Origin: Noviherbaspirillum malthae
Lineage (GTDB): Bacteria; Pseudomonadota; Gammaproteobacteria; Burkholderiales; Burkholderiaceae_D
Direction: 5' to 3'
Length of the DNA: 64,000 nucleotides
Assembly: GCF_015352985.1 (NCBI RefSeq)
Contig: NZ_JACYXF010000024.1
Location: 1-64,000, forward strand
Shown: piece after piece, positions 46,201 to 53,230 of the stretch
Numbering within the stretch: the first letter of the stretch is position 1
Layout of the letters: every line of letters begins with the position of its first letter
Notes under the pieces: generated by a model
Seen by the model: only the letters and a program-made list of their open reading frames with translations
What the model was told of the DNA's origin: nothing
The model's database searches: none
Translations under genes and position numbers: made by a program

Positions 46201-46765
46201 AGGCACCGGCGGCTGGATCGGCGTACCCCTGATGAAGGGAGGAAAACTCTCCGCCCTGCTCGGTGCTGCCTATCCGGCGCCGCACAAGTGGTCGCAGGCG
46301 GAGATCGCGCTGGTGCAGGAAGTCGCCGAGCGCACCTTCGCGGCAATGGAAAGGGCGCAGGCCGAGGCGGCGCGGCAAGCCAGCGAAGACGCGTTGCGCG
46401 AAAGCGAGGCCCGCTTCCGGATGCTGGTGGAAGGATTCGCGCAGGCGGTATGGGAAACCGATGCCGCCGGCAGGCTGATCGGCGATTCGCCGGGCTGGCG
46501 CGCCTATACCGGCCAGAGTCTGGAGGACGGACTTGCGAAAGGCTGGCTGGATACGGTGCATCCTGAAGATCGCGGCGAGGCGCTGCGGCAATGGGAGGAT
46601 GCGGTCGGTACGGGCCGCCTGCTCAATGCGCGGGTTCGCCTGCGTACGGCCGACGATGGCTGGCGGATGACGAACGTCCTCGCCACGCCGCTGGTCGATG
46701 CCGACGGCTCCGTGCGCAAGTGGATCGGCGTCAATATCGATGCGGAGGGCAGGAGCGGAACATAG
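43271..46765 (+). CDS. CheB-CheR-PAS-GAF fusion protein 3 (1164 aa)
   Basis: From the ATG at 43271: CheB at about 25-215 with Ser34 (GIGASAGG), His61 (VVMHLPAD) and Asp153 (GMGSDG); CheR at about 245-510 (FRSYKRATILRRIERRMQVR, TNFFRDREAFEALE, AACSTGEEAYSLAML, TCRNLMIYLNREM); a PAS-type region; a coiled coil at about 670-745; PAS (DRSMHIKRYTPRVAELFN); a GAF domain at about 875-1030 (REHLGAKLVVFWEAVSEDE, GVPLMKGGKLSALLGAAYP); and a C-terminal PAS with its PAC (WRAYTGQSLEDGLAKGWL). No kinase and no receiver. The frame upstream to 43013 overlaps the 84-residue gene and was excluded. It is a clear paralogue of protein 1 with GAF in place of one PAS. Confidence 0.92.
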   Translation: MNDSNQAAASSTPSGTEGSPQSHLRFPVVGIGASAGGLPALLTLLEQLPASPGMAFVVVMHLPADQRSGLDRILQKATAMPVVQLQHTLPILPDHVYVIPPNRSIRMHDSHLVLDEMERRDGQHIAIDIFFRTLAEAHKEHAVAVVLSGMGSDGSLGATRIKEQGGVAIAQHPADAEHDSMPLAAIATGAVDFIVTAADIPAKLVSLWDNAKAIQLPPAKEEDAPLTAGKDLRPESEQALQDVIGMLRNHTGHDFRSYKRATILRRIERRMQVREVPDMQSYRGVLENDPPEHNALLKDLLIGVTNFFRDREAFEALERQILPQIFQDKPLDGEVRAWVAACSTGEEAYSLAMLMNEHASALPRPPKFQIFASDIDERGIAAARAGLYPASIAADVAPERLAAYFAKEDGRYRIRKTVRDRVLFAAHNVLRDPPFSRLDLITCRNLMIYLNREMQMHVLEMFHFALNPGGFLFLGSSESADVMPNLFAPVDKANRIYQAKPLARTSRYLPKPMANMPSRMVEPEAAYVPARRQFSYAEIHQQALLQYAEASILVNTDSDIVHLSDRAGRYLRHVGGEPSRSIISLILPELRLELRSALFQAIKSGRPVETRRIPVEQDGQTRHVAMTVRPFRNDEAGADLALILIEESSEGVGGAAIHEFRQDAVLAQLDEELQRTKEQLQQTIEQAEASSEDMRASNEELQATIEELRSATEELETSKEELQSINEELITVNAELKSKVEETSKANDDLSNLIASADIATIFVDRSMHIKRYTPRVAELFNIIPSDVGRSLLDITHKLNYPELAADAATTFDTLRPLEREVRSTSGHTFIARVRPYRTVEDRIDGAVMTFFDISRHREAEEQLRRNAAQQAFMLRLSDTLRSLGDTPLIQREASRVLREHLGAKLVVFWEAVSEDELALAGCSYAPGTAGFSSRLRLSDHDPGVGAAYRMGQIVCLEDAAREPSLTDAQRAAFAAEGTGGWIGVPLMKGGKLSALLGAAYPAPHKWSQAEIALVQEVAERTFAAMERAQAEAARQASEDALRESEARFRMLVEGFAQAVWETDAAGRLIGDSPGWRAYTGQSLEDGLAKGWLDTVHPEDRGEALRQWEDAVGTGRLLNARVRLRTADDGWRMTNVLATPLVDADGSVRKWIGVNIDAEGRSGT

Positions 46766-46806
46766 CGGTCATCGTTAGCCGAAAGCTGGCCCGTCCGATC
46801 CGCAGA

Positions 46807-49800
46807 TCAGCCGAGCATCTTGATGCTGCTGCTCGATACCGCATCCGTTTTTCCGGCGTAGACGCCGAAGCGCAGCCCGGCCGTGGCCTCCCTGCGGGTA
46901 GTGCGCTGCGTCCACAGCAGGTGAGGCATCCAGGCCTCGTCGCTGGCGATCAGCGCATCCAGCTTTTTCGAGTACACGGCTGCTTTCTGCCTGTCGCCCG
47001 ACCGTTCGAACAGCGTGATCGCGGAGCGCAGTGCGTTGGCGGTCTCCAGCGCATCGCCGGTGAGTTCGAAGACCTCGGTGTACCGGGTTTGCATGTTTCC
47101 ATTGGTGCGTGCGTCTTCGAGCTGCGCGCTCAGCGTTGCATACGCCCTGTTATAGGCCTCCTGGCGATAGACATCGCCGGCGTCGGTGCCGGAGTTCATC
47201 CTGTCCTTCTGAAAGCGGTGCGCCATGGAGACCGCCCACCGGTTGAGCTTGGGCGCGACGCTGGCGATGAAGGACTCGGCGTCGCGATGCGTCACCGTTG
47301 CCCGGCTTCCGTTGCCGATCATGCCGTTCTCGATCACCAGCGTATAGTTTCCGGCCTTGCCCCAGCTGCCAATCTCCTCGGAGGTGACGCACATTGCCTT
47401 CACCAGGCCGCCAGCAGCCTGCCTGGTGCGTTCCGGCAGGGGACCGGGGCCGCTCAATGTCCTCACCGTCTCTGGAATTTTCCGCAATGCATGGACTTCG
47501 CCCGTCGTTGCCGCGGTGCGCGTTATTCCACGGCTCAATTTCACCGAATTCAACTCTGCCTGCGTTTCCGCCCACTTCACTGTTTTCGTCCGCTCTTCCT
47601 CGTAGCTGATGCCCACCGACGGACCGAAGGACAGCGGGCCGACATTGACGGATGCGCCGCCTGCCGCCGCAACTCCCGTGCGCACAACGCTTTCAGTGGT
47701 CCTGAGCAGGGAGACGTTGAGCTGCGGGCAGGCTTGCAGCAGGTTCTTGAGCGTGGAATCTCCGTCGCTTCCGGGCGCCCTGACGTGGCCGGGGTCCTGT
47801 TTCAACATTGGGGAGTTTCGCTCGATGACATACCTGCGGAAGAGGCGACCGAGCAGGAGGTTGTTGTCCCGGTCGCCGGCCATGCCGCCGGACTGCGAAC
47901 GCGACAGCCGCAGCTGCACGCCGTGGGTCACCGGCTGCTCCTTGCTGATGAAGGCATCGAACGACGCGCCGGCCTTGAGTCCGGCAACACTCCTGATCTT
48001 GGCGCTCGGCCCGATGCTGATACCGGCGCCGCCTTGCAGCTTCACCGAACGCCGCGTGCCGACGCAGATACGCGAGCCGTCGGCCGAGGTCCCCATGTCC
48101 AGCACCGCCGCATGATTGCGGACCCGTCCCGCATCTATGTGCGGACGGAACATGTTGAAGCTGAAGACGCTGCTCAAGAGCCGGGTGGCCTCCTTGGCTC
48201 CCGCACCGACAAAGCCGCCGCTCGTGAAAGTCAGCCTGGAGCCCAGTTCCATGCGCGCCGCCGCCTGCTCGATGACTTCGCCGACCTTGCCGAGGCTGTC
48301 CGGCGTATTGCCGAACTTTCGGAAATGCGGCGCTATAACCGGATCGCCGGTGCCGCTGCGCACCCGGCCTATCGCGTTCGCGAAGGCAGCCCAGTCGGGA
48401 CGATCCGTTTCGGCCGTGCTTGAATGCGCGGCTGCAGTTGCGGCATCGGCCGCCTTGGCTGGCCCGTTCGGCAGCTCGTCGGCCCACTCCTCCAGGCGAT
48501 TCAATGTCAATGGCTGCTTCGCCGCTGCCAGGGCAGCGTCAATATCGGCATGAATCGTTTCGAGCGGTCTGTCTTCGCTGTCGGCGAGCCAGGAATGGAT
48601 GCGCTGGCGGGCCCGGTCGATGGTATAGGTGTCCGGAACGTTGCCGTGCAGATGGCCGGTGAGGGGCAGCGTATTTTTCTCCGTTTCCATCAGGACAGCC
48701 AGCCTGGCGAGGTTGTGCATCGTCTCCTGCGGGAGATCAGGAGGGATGCCGCCGGGCTGCGTATCGAGGGGGCCGCCATTGATGCCGCCGCAGGCCTTGA
48801 GTCCCTTGATGAGGTTGCCGAGGATATGTTCCTTGAATGCGCGGGCGTCATGAACGATGCCCTGCGCCGAGTTTTCCAAACCGACGCCGCATTTCCTGAG
48901 TCCCTGTTCCGCCTCGAGCGCATTGTAGGCATTCAGCGGAGACTTCCGGTGGCCGGGCATGAGGTAGGGCGCCGCTGCACGCCATGCCGTCGATGCCGTA
49001 TCCTTGCCCGAGGTGGCGCGCTCGCACCAGACGGAGACCTTGTTGAGCCTTGCTTCGATCTGCGCATAGGCGGAGGGCTTGCCGTCGACGGTTCTCTCGT
49101 CGGTGTACAAGCCGTTGCGTATGAAAGCGAGTGCCCATTCATGCTCATGCGGCTGTGCCTTGTAGGCAAACGGCAATCCAGGCTGTTGCTGGCCATGTTC
49201 CTGCGACGCGGCGAGATGCCTCCGGATCTGGTCGATGGCCTTGTCGATTACGTTCGACGGATCGCCGCCGAACGAGGCGATCCGGTGCGGTGCAGCGGAG
49301 GCGGGCGGGATTTTGCTGCCTTTCCTGCCTGCGCCATGTTCGCGCTCCGCATTGCCGCACTTCATCCGGCTTGCCTGCAGGTAGGCATGCAGCATCGCAT
49401 CGTCATGGCGTTCGATGCTCGAATGCACATCGGGCGCAGCGCGAGAGTCTAACGTCAGAGCCTTCAGCGCGGCGAAGCCGGCAGATGTCGCTTCCAGTTC
49501 CTGGGCAATTTTCCAGGCGAGGGACAGGTCCTCTTCATTGAAACGGAACAGATGGTCTTCGTCCTGCATGCCCAGCCCAAGGCAGGGAACCTTCGGTCTG
49601 GCCACGCTCTCCGGCATGGCCTCGACATTGCGGATGCTTTCCAGCGGATCGATGTTGCGCAGGCAGCATAAGGCGCGCGCAGCTGCTGCCGGATCGTCCG
49701 CGCACGCCCGCAGCGCCGCCTCCGCGACGCATGCCATGCCGATGCCTTGCAGGGTCCCGGCCTTCGTTCCCGAAATCCCCGGCAGCTGGCCGATCTGTTC

Positions 49801-50307
49801 CAGTATCTGCGTCAGAACTTCGCGTGCCTTGTGCTTCTCCGGGCTCGCGGGAACCCTGGCGTTCACGATATCAAGATAGGCATTCGCGTCGCCCAGCCGC
49901 TGCAACACCGTGTCGTTCTTGAATGTCTCGCTCAGGCGCGCGTGGATCGCCCGCCCATGCTGTTCGAGCAAAGGCTGCGTAGCCATGCGCGCGTCTTCAA
50001 GCGGCTTTCGAGGGATGTCGCTGTTGTGCAGGTGCGGTGAAGGCTGCGGTTTTGGAGATGTGGTGCGCGAGGTGAAGGGTGTATAGGAACGCGTCCTGGT
50101 TCCCGATTCGCCATTGGCTTGCGCCTTCAGTGCATGCATGAACCTGCCCGACGCGGCGCGGATTCCGCCGCCGGGCACGGATCGGTTCTGCGCCGCGGGC
50201 ACTGACGGAGCGGGCGCTGCCGCTGCAGATACAGGCGGCAGGATGTCGCCGGTCCGCTGCTCGGGGGTCGAACTTGCGAAGAATGATGGCATCCAGCATA
50301 TCGGCAC
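46807..50307 (-). CDS. Large effector-like protein of unknown function (possible type III effector)
   Basis: The start chosen is the GTG at 50307, six bases after GGAGGAG, giving 1166 residues; an ATG at 50442 has no ribosome binding site. The N-terminus is rich in Ser, Pro, Ala and Gln (SAAAAPAPSVPAAQ, SYTPFTSRTTSPKPQPSP), typical of type III secretion signals. The middle is helical and Ala-rich. Toward the C-terminus there are glycine-rich amphipathic segments (GGAGISIGPSAKI, GGASVNVGPLSFGPSVGISY) and a final helical domain. The size and organisation recall AWR/RipA-type effectors of plant-associated betaproteobacteria, but this is not a firm match. It is divergent from the HrpL-box gene. 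I saw no HrpL or PIP box upstream of this gene. Confidence 0.45.
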   Translation of the reverse strand: MPICWMPSFFASSTPEQRTGDILPPVSAAAAPAPSVPAAQNRSVPGGGIRAASGRFMHALKAQANGESGTRTRSYTPFTSRTTSPKPQPSPHLHNSDIPRKPLEDARMATQPLLEQHGRAIHARLSETFKNDTVLQRLGDANAYLDIVNARVPASPEKHKAREVLTQILEQIGQLPGISGTKAGTLQGIGMACVAEAALRACADDPAAAARALCCLRNIDPLESIRNVEAMPESVARPKVPCLGLGMQDEDHLFRFNEEDLSLAWKIAQELEATSAGFAALKALTLDSRAAPDVHSSIERHDDAMLHAYLQASRMKCGNAEREHGAGRKGSKIPPASAAPHRIASFGGDPSNVIDKAIDQIRRHLAASQEHGQQQPGLPFAYKAQPHEHEWALAFIRNGLYTDERTVDGKPSAYAQIEARLNKVSVWCERATSGKDTASTAWRAAAPYLMPGHRKSPLNAYNALEAEQGLRKCGVGLENSAQGIVHDARAFKEHILGNLIKGLKACGGINGGPLDTQPGGIPPDLPQETMHNLARLAVLMETEKNTLPLTGHLHGNVPDTYTIDRARQRIHSWLADSEDRPLETIHADIDAALAAAKQPLTLNRLEEWADELPNGPAKAADAATAAAHSSTAETDRPDWAAFANAIGRVRSGTGDPVIAPHFRKFGNTPDSLGKVGEVIEQAAARMELGSRLTFTSGGFVGAGAKEATRLLSSVFSFNMFRPHIDAGRVRNHAAVLDMGTSADGSRICVGTRRSVKLQGGAGISIGPSAKIRSVAGLKAGASFDAFISKEQPVTHGVQLRLSRSQSGGMAGDRDNNLLLGRLFRRYVIERNSPMLKQDPGHVRAPGSDGDSTLKNLLQACPQLNVSLLRTTESVVRTGVAAAGGASVNVGPLSFGPSVGISYEEERTKTVKWAETQAELNSVKLSRGITRTAATTGEVHALRKIPETVRTLSGPGPLPERTRQAAGGLVKAMCVTSEEIGSWGKAGNYTLVIENGMIGNGSRATVTHRDAESFIASVAPKLNRWAVSMAHRFQKDRMNSGTDAGDVYRQEAYNRAYATLSAQLEDARTNGNMQTRYTEVFELTGDALETANALRSAITLFERSGDRQKAAVYSKKLDALIASDEAWMPHLLWTQRTTRREATAGLRFGVYAGKTDAVSSSSIKMLG

Positions 50308-50598
50308 GGTGATCTCCTCCGGTGCGCAGCGGCCAAGCTTCCCTTCCGGCCGCATGCATGATGCACAGAGGAAGAGGCTTTGCCTGTTTGTATTCTCGAA
50401 CTGGCGTACAGATGAGTAGCGGCCGACGAGAGAAAGATCCATTGGATGGAAAATATTCTTGACGACGCAAGACGCGCAAGACGCTGAAGTTACGGTAGCG
50501 CTCGGATCAGGAGAAGACCCGGATGAGTAGCTCCTTTTGAGACGTGCATCTTCGCAAGCTTCTTTGAATTTTTATCTGATGCCGATATCGGCTTGAAT

Positions 50599-50626
50599 GG
50601 AACCAATAAAAGATTCATGTCACCTA
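50599..50626 (+). promoter_or_regulatory. Candidate HrpL box (GGAACC-N15-TCACCTA)
   Basis: GGAACC at 50599-50604 is followed by 15 bases and TCACCTA at 50620-50626. The HrpL sigma-factor consensus is GGAACC-N15/16-CCACNNA, so the -35 part is perfect and the -10 part matches in all but its first base. It lies 74 bases upstream of the ATG at 50701, in the correct orientation. Confidence 0.6.
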
Positions 50627-50700
50627 TGTGGGCAATTTCAATCCCAATGAATCATCGTTGCTGCATATTGCACCCGACAACACTTCTCATTCAAAAAATC

Positions 50701-51831
50701 ATGCAGGTTGCTTCCAGCTCTTTTCACCATCCGGTTGCCGGATCGTCTTCACGGCCGGCTGCTTCGTCGAACAGACAGGAAAATGATCCAGTCTCCAAAT
50801 TCGATGCTCTGTACCAACAGAATGCGCTCGCAAAACTAAGAGCTTCCGTGATTGTAAAGTCGCAATTATTTGCGATGAGCCGGGTGATCGGCACACCCGG
50901 TCCGGCATCAAAAAAAGGCTATCAGTTACTGGCAGAGTTGCAGCAATCAACACATGAACTTTTGAAATACCTATCCGATCCGTCCGATGGAACCGGGTCC
51001 GGTTCTGACAAGCCGCTTTTACAACGGATTACAGTCGAAGCAATCAATGCTGCACGGGAAAGGATAACTACTGGACGCGCCACAATGATCGACAGGCTCA
51101 GGAAGTTCCTGCATGAGGTAGATACTGCGTGCATCAACTACATGGTGCGGGATGGGCATACTGCTGAAAATTTTCTCGCGCTTCATGCAGCGCTGACTGT
51201 ATGCATTGACGAGTTTGAATCGGCTGTTCGTCAACGGCCGTCCGGCAGCGCAGACAATGCTCCTCTCGAAGATCTCTATGAGCAAGCCCGGGCTGCGGTG
51301 AGACAAACCATGCCGAGGGGCGAACTACAGAAATGGAATCTGCAAAATCAATGGACCAATGCCCATGCTGCCCTGTCAAGAGAGTCTCTTGGAAACCGCA
51401 CAGAGGAGACGGATGCTCCACAAGTTCACCCCGATTTGCCGCTCCCTCCAGTCGATAGAGAAAATTCTCCGCGTGTCGCAGCGGAGACCGACGCCTTGAC
51501 GCCAGCGCAGCGATTCCCGGAGGTGGATCGGATTCTGGAAGAGATGGCTCAAGGCAGCACGAAGTGGAATTCCGGCACGCGTTTTACGGCGCCGACAAAG
51601 CAATTGCGGCAATTAAAAGAAATGCTGGGCCGGGGGACGGAGGGCCGGGGGGCGGAGATTTCTGAACGTCGTCTGTTGAGGGAATATATATTAACCAGGA
51701 TGGTGCGAGCCATAGATGCTTGCCAGCAGAGTCAGCATTCACCTATGAGCACAGACAAATGGTTGTCAGGCTGTATCAACGGATACTGCATCATGAAAAT
51801 TTACCAAAACATGATTATTTTTCCCGATTGA
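50701..51831 (+). pseudogene. Putative HrpL-regulated effector, fragment 1 (N-terminal)
   Basis: From the ATG at 50701 the product starts MQVASSSFHHPVAGSSSRPA, a Ser-rich start like type III effector signals; upstream ATGs in the same frame overlap or closely follow the HrpL-box match. The body is helical and polar (YMVRDGHTAENFLALHAALT) and matches no family I know. The last 40 codons look non-native because the open frame of fragment 2, one base out of register, begins at about 51720 and continues the helical pattern. I read fragments 1-3 as one gene broken by a frameshift near 51.73 kb. The region is AT-richer than its surroundings. Confidence 0.5.
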
Positions 51832-52508
51832 AAACATATCGGCAACTACGTGTGGTGGAACAACTCGACCGATTGGCACCAACTCCAGCCGATTTCCAGC
51901 AGCACCTGCTGATCTCGGATGCTTCACTTGGCGCCATCCTAACCGGACTTTTGAGCAGCCGGAAACTGGGAGAATTCTGTGACACTTGGTTTGATATGAC
52001 TGAACATCAGCTGCAGCGATTGCGCCGAAATGCTTCTGTATATACGAAACTATGGAATACGCTCTATGATCTTCCTACTGCTACCGACTGGCTACCTCAA
52101 GTAAGAATGAAGTATCGGCGTTTATTTGATCGTGAAATGGCAGGGTTGCAAGCACAGCGTAGGTCAGGTACGCAGGGGCGCCGGTCTGAACTTGACGACA
52201 GAATTGACATTCTGCTTGAACAGCATGTCAATAGATACATGGTGAATGACGGAGCTGAAGATTTCAGCGCCACACGTGTCCATTTCATAGAGTTGCTAGG
52301 GAGGACCCTTAATGAGATCTTTGCAGCTAAACCTCATGCATATTCAGATTGTTTTGGAACAATAATAAAAATAACGCATAGCAACTTGCACAGGTGGAGG
52401 CCGGCGGATCAGCAAACTTTATTTGATATGATTCTTTCTTCGCTGAATTGGCACCGAGAACCTAGTTTGTTCAGCAATAATGCAGAAAGATTAGGGCTTA
52501 ATGATTAA
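51720..52508 (+). pseudogene. Putative HrpL-regulated effector, fragment 2 (middle)
   Basis: The frame encodes about 262 residues without a convincing start codon or ribosome binding site. It contains NRYMVNDGAEDFSATRVHF, resembling the NYMVRDG segment of fragment 1, and WRPADQQTLFDMILSSLNW, which recurs in fragment 3 as WPADIRESLIDMVRRELVW. It ends at a single TAA (52506-52508) and the same frame resumes immediately as fragment 3. The shared repeats across fragments support one original repeat protein. Confidence 0.5.
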
Positions 52509-52520
52509 ATTAATCAAAGT

Positions 52521-52943
52521 TTGCGATTGTTCCTGAGACGTTTTATGTCAGGACAGAGAGTGCCGCAAAATCAGGCTGAAGAACGAAATACTCACAGACG
52601 TAATGTTCTCCAACAGCTACAGGGGAAATTTCTTGATTTGAGAAATTCTTACCCGGAGGGCCATACTCAACTTCTATTTTCAATCATGAGAGGCTGGTTT
52701 AACTGGGAACACTGGCCCGCCGATATTCGCGAATCTCTTATAGATATGGTTCGTAGAGAACTTGTATGGTTGATTGAAGACCGGCACCACGATACGGTGG
52801 ACCATCCTGCTCCCGATTTCGAATCAATATCCCGATGGATAAATGACCATTCGTCCGAGATAATCAATGATGTTCGTATTGCTGAGTTGTTCGATCTGCC
52901 CATTTATACAGAAGGTCAGCTTCGAATGCGAGCGGCGGAATAG
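52521..52943 (+). pseudogene. Putative HrpL-regulated effector, fragment 3 (C-terminal)
   Basis: In the same frame as fragment 2, four codons after its TAA stop, the sequence continues for about 140 residues to a TAG at 52941-52943. It carries the WPADIRESLIDMV copy of the internal repeat and ends QLRMRAAE. TTG at 52521 or ATG at 52545 could start it, but neither has a ribosome binding site. It is best explained as the 3' part of the broken gene. Confidence 0.5.
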
Positions 52944-53054
52944 TAGAAGCCATGCTTCTTGACCTTGGTGCTGCATTTGCTTTTGTAGAGTACTCAATGA
53001 AATAAAGCTGTTCGCGTATCGTCATCCGATTTATGGCTATGCTGCCAATTGAAG

Positions 53055-53134
53055 GCATGGCGAAGTGCCTGCATGCATGGCGAAGTGCCTGCATGCATGG
53101 CGAAGTGCCTGCATGCATGGCGAAGTGCCTGCAT
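53055..53134. repeat. Four exact 20-bp tandem repeats
   Basis: The unit GCATGGCGAAGTGCCTGCAT is repeated four times without change and with no spacers (53055-53074, 53075-53094, 53095-53114, 53115-53134). Each unit can fold on GGC-GAAGT-GCC, extended by flanking TGCA pairs. The array sits in the 287-base gap between the broken effector and the 3' end of the P450 gene, which has no other supported feature. Confidence 0.9.
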
Positions 53135-53230
53135 GATAAGGTGCAGCATGCGACGCAGCCAAGTATCCGGAAAAGTAAACGGAACCCAGCGCCCTCGCAG
53201 TCCCGAGGGCACTTCTGACTTCACGTCCGA

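Noticed and set aside
50308..50600. HrpL or PIP box for the large effector-like gene
   Set aside because: No GGAACC...CCAC on the minus strand and no pair of TTCG boxes with proper spacing was found upstream of 50307 or 50442.
53055..53134. CRISPR array
   Set aside because: The four 20-bp units abut with no spacers and there are no cas genes, so it is a tandem repeat.
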